Assembly (NCBI RefSeq): GCF_010725055.1
Contig: NZ_BJKB01000005.1
Location: forward strand, 124,001 to 188,000
Reading direction: 5' to 3'
DNA length: 64,000 bases
From: Gelidibacter japonicus
GTDB lineage: Bacteria > Bacteroidota > Bacteroidia > Flavobacteriales > Flavobacteriaceae
Positions 8,937 to 16,940 of this stretch are shown here, piece by piece (positions within the stretch are counted from its first letter, which is position 1; every line of letters begins with the position of its first letter). The notes under the pieces are model-generated. The model had not been told where the DNA came from and made no database searches. It was given only the letters and a program-made list of their open reading frames with translations. The position numbers and the translations under genes were made by a program.

Positions 8937-9410
8937 TTATTGTGGTTTTGGCTCTAAACTATATTTGAATCTCACTTTTTTACCCCAATCCATAATTGCG
9001 GCTATTTGCGTATCGGTCAATTTGGCTTCAGGATGTGCATAAGTGTAAGATTTTAATGGCATTTCTTTCTTTTCGACCAGTTCAATGAGTTCCTTAAATT
9101 TATGATCTTTCTTCTTGGTAGAATAGTCGTCCCATGCAGAAATATTAAATTCCTTCTTCCCTTCAGCAATATGGTCTGCCAACCAGTAGTTAACAGGTGT
9201 AATCTTATCATACCATGGATATCGGGTAACAGAACTATGGCAATCAAAACAAGTTTCTTTAAGGATATATACTACATCTTCAGGTGGATTGGTGTCTTCT
9301 AAAAAAGATTCAAATGATGACACTTCCCCTTGATTTTTTTCAGGCCCAAAAAATTGCGCCACAGCAAATAGCACCAATAATATCAAAAGTATCTTTTTTA
9401 AATTTTTCAT
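8937..9410 (-). CDS. Haem-binding domain protein (single CxxCH)
   Basis: From the ATG at 9410 the product is 157 residues, beginning with a short basic stretch and one hydrophobic helix (signal or anchor). The body carries a single covalent haem-attachment motif, CFDCH, followed by the SSVTRYPWYDKITPVNYWLADHI-type segment that defines the small flavobacterial haem_bd family. A longer in-frame version starting at 9461 would add 17 hydrophobic residues and overlap the divergent gene at 9447, so the internal ATG is preferred. Its partner and redox role are unknown; the protein should sit in the periplasm or be anchored to the inner membrane. Confidence 0.87.
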   Translation of the reverse strand: MKNLKKILLILLVLFAVAQFFGPEKNQGEVSSFESFLEDTNPPEDVVYILKETCFDCHSSVTRYPWYDKITPVNYWLADHIAEGKKEFNISAWDDYSTKKKDHKFKELIELVEKKEMPLKSYTYAHPEAKLTDTQIAAIMDWGKKVRFKYSLEPKPQ

Positions 9411-9446
9411 TTTGATTAATTTTAGGCTTAAAAATAATAAAAACGA

Positions 9447-10013
9447 GTGACTACCGAGCAACTTTACGCCGAATTAAACCATGTGGACCATTCGCGCGCC
9501 AAACGGTTAAAGTATGCTAATTTAATCCTCTCACAACCTGAATTGATCCCAGTCTTATTGAATATTCTCTTTATGGTAGACGATAAAATTTCCTGCAAAG
9601 CAGCGTGGGTTTTTGAATTTATATGCAGTGAAAATCTCGAAACCATCATTCCGCATTTAGATCAATTTACAGAAAACATTCATAGCGTACATCTCGATCC
9701 AGCCGTCAGACCAGTCGCAAAAGTTTGCGAATATCTGACTAAAGCCTATTACTCAAACTATCAGAATATCTTTCAGAACACTTTGACCAGCACTCATAAG
9801 GAAAGAATCATTGAAGCCTGTTTTGATTGGATGATCAATGATGAAAAAATTGCACCAAAAGCCTATTCTATGAATACCCTCTATTTTTTAGGACAAGAAT
9901 TTGAATGGATCCATCCCGAATTGGCAGTCATTCTGGAACGTGATTTTCAAATGCAAAGTTCGGGTTTCAAGGCTCGAGCGCGGCATATTTTAAAGAAGAT
10001 AAAGCAATCCTGA
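9447..10013 (+). CDS. HEAT-like helical protein next to purB (unknown function)
   Basis: A 188-residue protein starting with GTG. It is rich in helices with a HEAT/ARM-like look: repeated pairs such as YANLILSQPELIPVLLNIL, CKAAWVFEFICSENLETIIPHL and ARHILKKIKQS. There is no signal peptide and no catalytic motif. In Flavobacteriia this gene is commonly found just before purB, and I know it only as a hypothetical protein sometimes mislabelled adenylosuccinate lyase by association. Here 275 bases with their own promoter-like motif separate it from purB, so co-transcription is not required. It diverges from the haem-binding gene, with only 36 bases between starts. Confidence 0.8.
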   Translation: MTTEQLYAELNHVDHSRAKRLKYANLILSQPELIPVLLNILFMVDDKISCKAAWVFEFICSENLETIIPHLDQFTENIHSVHLDPAVRPVAKVCEYLTKAYYSNYQNIFQNTLTSTHKERIIEACFDWMINDEKIAPKAYSMNTLYFLGQEFEWIHPELAVILERDFQMQSSGFKARARHILKKIKQS

Positions 10014-10206
10014 AGTTAAAAACACACAGACTAAGCTCAGGGTTTAGTCCCGTTTGAAAATGTCAAAACGACATAAAATCCGATTTCAAATCTACAATCT
10101 CTTGACAAACCCACATAATTGGAATACGGATTGGCCTTCCCAGCGGAACAAGCAAGTAAATATTATATGGTAATAAAAACATTTCATAAAACTTATAATC
10201 AAACAT

Positions 10207-10241
10207 ACTTCGAGCTTCCTGCTCCTAACTTCTAACTTTCT
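10207..10241 (+). repeat. Heptad array (ACTTCNN/GCTTCCN words) upstream of purB
   Basis: Five consecutive 7-base words can be read without a gap: ACTTCGA, GCTTCCT, GCTCCTA, ACTTCTA, ACTTTCT. The words are close variants of each other and of the array at 22455-22510, 12 kb away. The array ends five bases before the purB -7-like element. Confidence 0.7.
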
Positions 10242-10245
10242 TTAC

Positions 10246-10253
10246 TATCTTTG
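10246..10253 (+). promoter_or_regulatory. Bacteroidota -7 promoter element of purB
   Basis: TATCTTTG matches the TAnnTTTG consensus of the Bacteroidota primary sigma factor and lies 35 bases before the purB ATG. No TTG is found at the usual 19-21 base distance upstream; that space is filled by the heptad array. Confidence 0.55.
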
Positions 10254-10288
10254 CAACTTCTTTTTAACTCAACAAAATAACGCAACCA

Positions 10289-11632
10289 ATGTCATTATCA
10301 TCTTTAAACGCTATTTCTCCCATTGATGGAAGATATAGAAACAAAGTCAATAGCTTAGCCAATTATTTTTCAGAAGAAGCACTCATTAAATATAGGGTTC
10401 AGGTTGAAATCGATTATTTTATTGCCTTATGCGAAATACCGTTGCCTCAACTTAAAGATTTTGATAGTTCCAAATTCGACGATCTAAGAGCAATCTATAC
10501 ACAATTCTCGACGGAAGATGCACTTGCCATTAAAGCCATTGAAAAGGTAACCAACCACGATGTTAAGGCGGTTGAATATTTTATTAAAGAGAAATTTGAT
10601 GCGCTAAATCTACATGCGTACAAAGAATTTATCCATTTTGGCCTGACTTCACAGGATATCAACAACACGGCAGTTCCGCTAAGTATAAAGGAGGCCATGA
10701 ACGATGTTTACGTCCCAGAATATCTGAAGGTGATCAAAAAGCTAAAAGAGCTTTCTAAAGAATGGGCAAACATTCCAATGTTAGCGCGTACGCACGGGCA
10801 ACCGGCATCGCCAACACGTTTAGGAAAAGAAATTGAGGTATTTGTAGTGCGTTTGGAGGAGCAGTTCAATTTATTGAATGACATCCCGAGTGCCGCAAAA
10901 TTTGGTGGAGCTACAGGAAATTTCAATGCACATAAAGTGGCTTATCCTACTATTGATTGGAAAGCATTTGGAACACAATTTGTTCAAGGGAAATTAGGTT
11001 TACAACACTCCTTCCCTACTACACAGATTGAACATTATGACCATATGGCAGCGTTATTTGATAATTTAAAGCGCATCAATACTATCCTCATAGATTTAGA
11101 CAGAGATATGTGGGCTTATGTGTCTATGGATTATTTTAAACAAAAAATAAAAGAAGGCGAAGTTGGCAGTAGTGCCATGCCACACAAAGTCAACCCTATC
11201 GATTTTGAAAATAGCGAAGGTAATCTAGGAATCGCCAATGCCATATTTGAACATTTGTCGGCAAAATTACCTATATCACGTTTACAGCGAGATTTAACAG
11301 ATAGCACCGTATTGAGAAACGTCGGTGTTCCTTTCGGACATACATTAATTGGATTGAAGAGCACGATGACAGGATTGGGCAAATTGGTGTTGAATGAACC
11401 GAAATTCCAGGAAGACCTTGAAAATAATTGGGCCGTTGTTGCAGAAGCCATCCAAACGATTTTAAGAAGAGAGGCCTATCCCAACCCTTATGAAGCATTA
11501 AAGGGATTGACCCGGACCAATACCAAAATTGATCAAAAATCAATTTCGGATTTCATTAATACTTTAGAGGTATCAGAGGCCATCAAAACAGAATTGAAAC
11601 AAATCACACCAAGCAATTACACAGGTATTTAA
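10289..11632 (+). CDS. purB: Adenylosuccinate lyase
   Basis: A 447-residue enzyme of the fumarase/aspartase superfamily. It catalyses two steps, splitting SAICAR to AICAR and adenylosuccinate to AMP, with release of fumarate. Visible motifs are the opening SPIDGRYRNK, the TSQDINNTAVPL region, ARTHGQPASPTRLGKE, and the superfamily signature GSSAMPHKVNP at about residues 292-302, whose serine is the catalytic residue. The length is that of the shorter (E. coli-like) PurB group. It is followed after 2 bases by a small membrane protein gene and then a hairpin terminator, so both form one transcript. Confidence 0.97.
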   Translation: MSLSSLNAISPIDGRYRNKVNSLANYFSEEALIKYRVQVEIDYFIALCEIPLPQLKDFDSSKFDDLRAIYTQFSTEDALAIKAIEKVTNHDVKAVEYFIKEKFDALNLHAYKEFIHFGLTSQDINNTAVPLSIKEAMNDVYVPEYLKVIKKLKELSKEWANIPMLARTHGQPASPTRLGKEIEVFVVRLEEQFNLLNDIPSAAKFGGATGNFNAHKVAYPTIDWKAFGTQFVQGKLGLQHSFPTTQIEHYDHMAALFDNLKRINTILIDLDRDMWAYVSMDYFKQKIKEGEVGSSAMPHKVNPIDFENSEGNLGIANAIFEHLSAKLPISRLQRDLTDSTVLRNVGVPFGHTLIGLKSTMTGLGKLVLNEPKFQEDLENNWAVVAEAIQTILRREAYPNPYEALKGLTRTNTKIDQKSISDFINTLEVSEAIKTELKQITPSNYTGI

Positions 11633-11634
11633 AG

Positions 11635-11820
11635 ATGAACCAAATTGACTTTATCGGACGCATTCTTTCAGGAGCTGTTGGCATTGGTTTTTTAATTGCC
11701 GGTATTTTTGACGTGCTCGATTACTTTATAGTGAAGTTTTTATTGTTCGGAACTTTCATTTTTCTTGTGCTCTATATGTTTATTAGATTATATGAAAACG
11801 AAAATCACCCAGAACCTTAA
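11635..11820 (+). CDS. Small two-helix membrane protein
   Basis: A 61-residue product with two hydrophobic segments (about residues 8-25 and 31-50) and a short charged tail YENENHPEP. It starts 2 bases after the purB stop, and its own stop codon lies inside the left arm of the terminator hairpin. I do not recognise a family. Tight coupling to purB and the good membrane-protein pattern suggest it is a real gene, but no function can be proposed. Confidence 0.65.
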   Translation: MNQIDFIGRILSGAVGIGFLIAGIFDVLDYFIVKFLLFGTFIFLVLYMFIRLYENENHPEP

Positions 11821-11837
11821 TCGTTCCTGGGTGATTT
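11803..11837 (+). terminator. Terminator of purB operon
   Basis: AATCACCCAG and CTGGGTGATT form a strong stem, with a few inner bases (AAC/GTT) also able to pair around a short loop. A T-rich run follows (TTTTCAATATT). The stop codon of the 61-residue gene lies in the loop region. Confidence 0.8.
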
Positions 11838-11975
11838 TCAATATTGAAAACACATTGTTTTCCAGCAGTGGGTTTAAATACCCTAACTTGCCTTGATTAA
11901 AAAGACAATTTTTTGTTCCTTCCTCATAGCATAGGTTTGCTTGCCCGTACCGTTTCTGAGGGTCTTGATTACTGG

Positions 11976-12521
11976 TTATTTGAAAAACTCAGTAAACTGA
12001 CTGAGTTGTGAATCGCTAATATTTGCTTTGTCCAATGCAGATGCCAAAGTCATGATTTTATTTGGGTTCATGTCATTTCCCAAGATCCTTACAATGGCAA
12101 ACCCCCTGTTATCGATATTTCCAAATAGGATGAACTCCTCAACATCATCCTCATCGCCCAAAATCTTGATGCTGAAGGTCCCATCTTCAGGATTACCCCC
12201 ACGCATCAGCTCTTCGTATTTAGGATTGTCTAAAATAGTTTTCACTTTTGCCATTTCCTCTGCATATTGCATCGTATTGTCAGGGGTAACTTTATAAGCC
12301 AACATATTCAATTTTTGGATGGATTTATAAGCGTCCTTTTGGTCTTGGGTCAACTGTTCCTTATCAAGGTTCAACATACTTAAAGGTACATCTATCGAAA
12401 GAAAGTTGGGCTGCTCCTGATTGTCAACGTAATAACGTTGTAATGATGGCCCTTGATCGCAACTGTAAAGCGTTGCGACCAAGAGGATCATTCCTGTTAG
12501 ATTTTTGATTAATGATTTCAT
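11976..12521 (-). CDS. DUF4252 lipoprotein
   Basis: A 181-residue protein with a lipoprotein signal ending LLVATLYSC (Cys21), followed by Asp-Gln-Gly. It matches DUF4252, a Bacteroidota family usually found in pairs behind an ECF sigma factor and its anti-sigma protein, as here. The C-terminal half includes the DVEEFILFGNIDNRGFAIVRILG strand pair common to the family. It is the last gene of the four-gene unit and starts 2 bases after the upstream DUF4252 gene ends. Its role is unknown; a cell-envelope location follows from the lipid anchor. Confidence 0.9.
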   Translation of the reverse strand: MKSLIKNLTGMILLVATLYSCDQGPSLQRYYVDNQEQPNFLSIDVPLSMLNLDKEQLTQDQKDAYKSIQKLNMLAYKVTPDNTMQYAEEMAKVKTILDNPKYEELMRGGNPEDGTFSIKILGDEDDVEEFILFGNIDNRGFAIVRILGNDMNPNKIMTLASALDKANISDSQLSQFTEFFK

Positions 12522-12523
12522 AA

Positions 12524-13150
12524 TTATTGTTTTTTACCTTTTCCGGCCTTTTCAAGATGCTCTCCGCCAGGAACATTCATTTTACTCGTGATTTTGGATA
12601 TCTCTCTCAAATCTACATCACCAATAATGGAGACCAAGATCGTTTCAATCTCTCTCTTTTCACCATTGATTTCAATGTTGGCGTCTTTGGTCAATTCTTT
12701 CAATCCACTAATAAACATTAATAGCTCTTTGACATGGTTTTCATCACGTCCTTCCTTGACGTAAAACTTTACCGTTTGGCCACCATCTTTAAAACGCATC
12801 AATTCATCCAATTTTGAGCTGCTAATATACTTCTCGGTATCGGCCGATAAACTTGAAGAAATATTTGAATCGCCAGTACTTAGTACTTTGATACTCTGGA
12901 TTTTTTTGACCATATCCAAAAAGCCTTGGGCTTCCGGATCATCAAGATCCACATCAATAGTGGCAATCATTTTAAACATTTTTTGACTGATCACTCCGGA
13001 CGTCACGCCCTTCATGGATTCATATTTATCAAAAAAGCTCTGTCCAAAGGATAGCATTGGCGCAATTAAAATGGCCAATAAAACAACTGCTTTTTTGCTC
13101 ACGTCTCTCTTCTTTTGGAGATATATGCGAAGGTTTTTTAAATTTCTCAT
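12524..13150 (-). CDS. DUF4252 secreted protein
   Basis: A 208-residue paralogue of the next gene. It has a long basic N-terminus and a hydrophobic signal ending LSFGQ (signal peptidase I type, no lipobox Cys). The DUF4252 body contains a KVLSTGDSNISSSLSADTEKYI-like stretch and an EINGEKREIETILVSIIGDVDL segment. It lies 20 bases downstream of the putative anti-sigma gene and 2 bases before the second DUF4252 gene. Target or effector of the sigma system are both possible; neither is shown by sequence. Confidence 0.9.
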   Translation of the reverse strand: MRNLKNLRIYLQKKRDVSKKAVVLLAILIAPMLSFGQSFFDKYESMKGVTSGVISQKMFKMIATIDVDLDDPEAQGFLDMVKKIQSIKVLSTGDSNISSSLSADTEKYISSSKLDELMRFKDGGQTVKFYVKEGRDENHVKELLMFISGLKELTKDANIEINGEKREIETILVSIIGDVDLREISKITSKMNVPGGEHLEKAGKGKKQ

Positions 13151-13170
13151 AATTTCTTTATTTAATCAGG

Positions 13171-13683
13171 TTACTTGTTTTTAATTATTCTGTTTGTTGC
13201 TTTGTTAAATTCTTTAATATGGATCAGGTTTTCAGCACCTTCGTTCAACTTGGAGGACACTAAAGTTAAAGCTCCTAAATTGTTCGAACCTTTATTGAGT
13301 TTAGAAGACACTAAGTTAAAGACCTCCATGGTTTGGTTGTATGCCATTAATTGCTCGTGGCTCAAATCATCCAAAGTTGTTTTCTGATTCATTTGGCTCA
13401 CTTGAAAATAAGCACCCAACATAAGAACCGCTACGGCTGCGACTGAAATCCACTGGTACACTTTTGTACGTTTAGTCCCGACCGCTTTTGGGAGTAATGG
13501 AACGTCTTTGGTAAACTGTTCTTCTTTTGCATGCGAAACGTATTGAAACAAGAGCTTATAAGACTCTAAATGTTCTGGCACATCTTCTTCGGCAAAAAAA
13601 GCTCTTATTTCTGCTTCTTCAGCTAAACTTGTTTCAGCATTATCGTATTTTTCTAAAAGTTGTTCTATATTAATTAAGCCCAT
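13171..13683 (-). CDS. Putative anti-sigma factor (single-pass membrane protein)
   Basis: A 170-residue protein. Its first about 80 residues are cytosolic and helical, with the INIEQLLEKYDNAETSLAEEAEIRAFF pattern seen at the start of many flavobacterial anti-sigma proteins. One transmembrane helix follows (WISVAAVAVLMLGAYF) and a small periplasmic tail with two related copies of LVSSKLN(K/E)G. Its coding region overlaps the end of the sigma gene by 14 bases, so translation is probably coupled. Family membership is inferred from position and topology more than from a diagnostic motif. Confidence 0.75.
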   Translation of the reverse strand: MGLINIEQLLEKYDNAETSLAEEAEIRAFFAEEDVPEHLESYKLLFQYVSHAKEEQFTKDVPLLPKAVGTKRTKVYQWISVAAVAVLMLGAYFQVSQMNQKTTLDDLSHEQLMAYNQTMEVFNLVSSKLNKGSNNLGALTLVSSKLNEGAENLIHIKEFNKATNRIIKNK

Positions 13684-14179
13684 AGCTGTGTTTTTTAGTC
13701 AATTTTTCTCGTATTGTTTTTCTTGCCCTCGATAAGGCAACTCTTACTGCTGTTTCATTCATTTCCAAAACCTTTGCAATCTCATCAAAATCATACTCTT
13801 CGATATCTCTGAGCTGCACAATTATCTTTTGCTGTTCTGGCAACTCCTCCATAATCTTAGAAACCCAGTCCACACTATCATTGAGTTCCACTTGCTTTTG
13901 CAAAGAGACGTTATGATCCTGATAATTGCTGTGGACAATTTTTAAGTTCTGCGCCTGTTTTGATTTTAATCGGTCCAAACACAAATTCTTGGCCATGGTC
14001 ATTGAATAAGCTTCCACATTTTTATAATCTTCGATTTTCTCATTGTTGTTCCATAATCTTATTAAGATCTCTTGCGTGGCATCTTCAGCTTCCTCTTTAG
14101 AGACCAAAAGCCGTTTGGCAAGTCTATAGACTTTATCCTTAAAAGGCAGTACCAATTTTACAAAATCACTTTGTGTCAT
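13670..14179 (-). CDS. RNA polymerase ECF sigma factor
   Basis: A 169-residue sigma-70 family regulator of the extracytoplasmic-function class. Region 2 shows LAKRLLVSKEEAEDATQEILIRLWNN and the YSMTMAKNLCLDRLK helix. Region 4 is a helix-turn-helix, EYDFDEIAKVLEMNETAVRVALSRARKTIRE. It heads a unit with an overlapping anti-sigma-like gene and two DUF4252 genes. Self-activation is usual for such units, but I cannot read the promoter with confidence. Confidence 0.94.
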   Translation of the reverse strand: MTQSDFVKLVLPFKDKVYRLAKRLLVSKEEAEDATQEILIRLWNNNEKIEDYKNVEAYSMTMAKNLCLDRLKSKQAQNLKIVHSNYQDHNVSLQKQVELNDSVDWVSKIMEELPEQQKIIVQLRDIEEYDFDEIAKVLEMNETAVRVALSRARKTIREKLTKKHSYGLN

Positions 14180-14332
14180 TATGGTTAGTTTTATAACAGA
14201 TGAGTTAAACCTGTTTCTATTCTTACGACGAAAGACTTTCAGTTTTGTTACAAATATTTTTGATTTTACAATAATGTAAGTAAATTTCGAGTTAAATTAC
14301 CGACCAATTAATTGATAATAAAAAAAAGTCCC

Positions 14333-15808
14333 ATGAAAATTTTAAAATTTGCCCTTTTTGCCCTGGTTGTATTTAGCTTAAACGTGAGCTGTTCTAAAGA
14401 TAAGGATGATGAAGTCCCGCCTCCAGCAGTCGTCAAGAATGAAATCAATGATTTTATCTGGACAGCTATGAACTTTGCTTATCTCTATAAGGCAGATATT
14501 CCAAATTTAGCAGACAATCGGTTTGCTACCGATGAAGCTTATACAAATTATATAAACGGATATTCCGTACCTGAAGAGTTTTTCGAAAGTTTAATTTATC
14601 AAAGAGAAGTCGTTGATCGTTTTAGTTTTATAACATCCGACTATGTTGCTTTGGAGCAGCAATTTCAGGGAGTATTTAAAAGCAATGGTCTAGAGTCCAA
14701 TTACTATTATCAGCCAGGCAGCAACAGTAAGGTGTTCGGAGTTATTAGATTGGTGTTGAACGACAGCGAAGCAAGTGCCGCTGGCCTGAAACGTGGACAG
14801 GTTTTTAATGCGATAGATGGAGTTCCAATGACTGTGGACAACTTTAATACGCTCTTAAATCAAGAAACTTACACATTAAATTTTGCCACCTACAACGACA
14901 ACGGTACATCTACTCCCGATGATGATTTCTTGGAATCAACATCTGAGACCGCTACATTGACCAAAAAACCTTATACCGAGAATCCTGTACATACCACCAA
15001 AGTACTGGACATCAATGGTTCGAAAATTGGATATTTAATGTACACTAGTTTTACTAGTAATTTTGATCCTCAGTTAAATGAAGCTTTTGGGGAATTTAAA
15101 ACTGAAGGCGTTCAACATTTGGTTTTAGATTTAAGATACAATGGTGGTGGATCAGTCAATACCGCATCGCTTTTGGCAAGTATGATCACCGGTCAATTTA
15201 ATGGTCAGGTTTTTTCCAAGCTTGTTTGGAATGAAAATTTGCAATCAGAAAACACCTCATACACATTCAAGAGCAGTGCACCTGGCGGCGTTGGCACCAT
15301 TAATTCCCTTAATCTAGATAAAGTCTATGTTTTGACAACAAGCAGAACAGCTTCTGCCAGTGAGTTGATTATCAACGGCCTGTCTGCATATATTGATGTG
15401 ATTCAAATTGGGGATAGAACTACAGGGAAATCCCAAGCTTCGGTGACCTTATATGACTCGGACAACTTTTCCAAACAAAACGCAAATCCAAGCCATAAAT
15501 ACGCCATTCAACCCTTAGTGGCCGTTTCTGTTAATAAAGATGATGAGCGCGTACCTCCTAACGGATTTTTGAGTGATATGGAGCAATTTAGGATGAGAGA
15601 AGCCGTGAACAATCTTGGTATTTTGGGTGATGCCAGCGAACCATTTCTGGCAAAAGCAATAGCTAACATTACCGGAAGTGGACGACCATTTCCAACGGTT
15701 GATCAGAATCTGATTCCTTTAAAAGATCATGTTGATACGAAATTGTTAGATAATGAAATGTATATCGATATCCTGGACCATCTGCCAGCATTTCAAAATC
15801 TGAGATAA
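14333..15808 (+). CDS. S41-family (tail-specific type) protease, lipoprotein
   Basis: From the ATG at 14333 the protein has 491 residues, a lipoprotein-type signal ending FSLNVSC, and then Ser-Lys-Asp-Lys-Asp-Asp-Glu, which fits the Bacteroidota signal for surface-exposed lipoproteins. A PDZ-like stretch (EASAAGLKRGQVFNAIDG) precedes the S41 catalytic domain, with DLRYNGGGSVN, the nucleophile-bearing SRTASASELI and GDRTTGKSQA. A TTG 21 bases earlier is in frame but adds only a few residues. The protein probably cleaves or senses envelope proteins. It is monocistronic and ends at a strong two-way terminator. Confidence 0.92.
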   Translation: MKILKFALFALVVFSLNVSCSKDKDDEVPPPAVVKNEINDFIWTAMNFAYLYKADIPNLADNRFATDEAYTNYINGYSVPEEFFESLIYQREVVDRFSFITSDYVALEQQFQGVFKSNGLESNYYYQPGSNSKVFGVIRLVLNDSEASAAGLKRGQVFNAIDGVPMTVDNFNTLLNQETYTLNFATYNDNGTSTPDDDFLESTSETATLTKKPYTENPVHTTKVLDINGSKIGYLMYTSFTSNFDPQLNEAFGEFKTEGVQHLVLDLRYNGGGSVNTASLLASMITGQFNGQVFSKLVWNENLQSENTSYTFKSSAPGGVGTINSLNLDKVYVLTTSRTASASELIINGLSAYIDVIQIGDRTTGKSQASVTLYDSDNFSKQNANPSHKYAIQPLVAVSVNKDDERVPPNGFLSDMEQFRMREAVNNLGILGDASEPFLAKAIANITGSGRPFPTVDQNLIPLKDHVDTKLLDNEMYIDILDHLPAFQNLR

Positions 15809-15822
15809 AACCATAAACCAAT

Positions 15823-15853
15823 AAAAAAAGCCGCTGAAATAGCGGCTTTTTTT
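15823..15853. terminator. Bidirectional terminator between S41 protease and btuG
   Basis: A perfect 13-bp stem (AAAAAAAGCCGCT / AGCGGCTTTTTTT) with loop GAAAT. It has an A-run on one side and a T-run on the other, so it can terminate the two converging transcripts. Confidence 0.92.
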
Positions 15854-15878
15854 ATTGAATATAGGATTGAAATTATGA

Positions 15879-16937
15879 TTAATCGTTAAAATAAATTCCG
15901 CTTGGAATAATTCCCACTTCTTTCGAGTGTTTTAGTGCATTAGTTTCTAAATCAAAACTTTGTAGCGTCCCATTTGAAGTATAGTCACCTGCGTCTACAC
16001 CGTACAAGACATTATTATGAATGGCCATATAATTAAAATTGACAACTTCAATTTCTGGTGTTGTTGGCAACTCTTCGCTTCCAACTGCTAACTTATAAAC
16101 TCCTCCATTTAGAGTATAATAAAGCGATTCTCCGTAAGTCAAATTAGATGGGTGCTCATTATCGTCAAACCCAAAAGTTGCTGAAACGGTGTTAGAGCTC
16201 GTGTTGATAACATCCAATTGACCGCCTGTTTCATTTTCTGTCCACGCTGGAATTCCTCCAGATAACACATATAAGGATCCTTGGTTATCAAAAACCATTG
16301 AATTAGGCACATCGCCAACAGTAATCGTTTCTACCTCATCAGAGTTGGGTTTAATGACTGATATAATATTATTTTGTCCATAGCCACCTTGGTGTGCTAC
16401 ATAAATAGATGTTCCGTTTGTAACAATTCTTTCAGGACCTTCTTCTACTGGAATTGTGCTGGATACGGTATTGGTTTCTAAATTGATAACCGCAACGAAG
16501 TCATCTTCCGGATTTGACCCATCGCCCCAGTTGGTGACATAGCCCTTTCCCGATAAAAAAGTGATATATCGCGGATTGCTTAATCCTGAATCTATGGTTG
16601 CTACCGATTGAAACGTATATCGATTGACCACTTCAATCTTTTGCGAATTATTGACCACGATGTAAGCCAAATCATCATAAAAGCCAATACTTTGAGCAGT
16701 ATCTCCTAACAACGTACCGTTTACATTGAAAAACACCTTTTGTTCAGTATAAGAAAAGTCGTCCGATACATAAGTTACAGAGCCATTACCTTGGCCAAAA
16801 TTTCCTTCGTTTGTAATCAACATGCCATCTTCATAAGCGCCCTGTGGTTCTTGTTGATGGTTATCATCATCACTACTACAAGAGAATGACAAAACGAGCA
16901 ATGATAATGCTAATACTAAATTGTTTTTAATTTTCAT
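15879..16937 (-). CDS. btuG: BtuG-like surface lipoprotein (DUF5074/YncE beta-propeller)
   Basis: A 352-residue lipoprotein: signal ending LSFSC at Cys20, then Ser-Ser-Asp-Asp-Asp, a signal for outer-surface display in Bacteroidota. The mature part is a beta-propeller with repeated YVxxxGxGxxNxIxVI blades and the opening ITNEGNFGQGNGS typical of the BtuG/DUF5074 group. BtuG proteins cap the outer-membrane transporter BtuB and bind cobalamin extremely tightly in gut Bacteroides. The gene lies 3 bases downstream of a btuB-like gene that is itself preceded by a cobalamin riboswitch, which makes this assignment strong by context. Confidence 0.87.
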   Translation of the reverse strand: MKIKNNLVLALSLLVLSFSCSSDDDNHQQEPQGAYEDGMLITNEGNFGQGNGSVTYVSDDFSYTEQKVFFNVNGTLLGDTAQSIGFYDDLAYIVVNNSQKIEVVNRYTFQSVATIDSGLSNPRYITFLSGKGYVTNWGDGSNPEDDFVAVINLETNTVSSTIPVEEGPERIVTNGTSIYVAHQGGYGQNNIISVIKPNSDEVETITVGDVPNSMVFDNQGSLYVLSGGIPAWTENETGGQLDVINTSSNTVSATFGFDDNEHPSNLTYGESLYYTLNGGVYKLAVGSEELPTTPEIEVVNFNYMAIHNNVLYGVDAGDYTSNGTLQSFDLETNALKHSKEVGIIPSGIYFND

Positions 16938-16940
16938 AGT

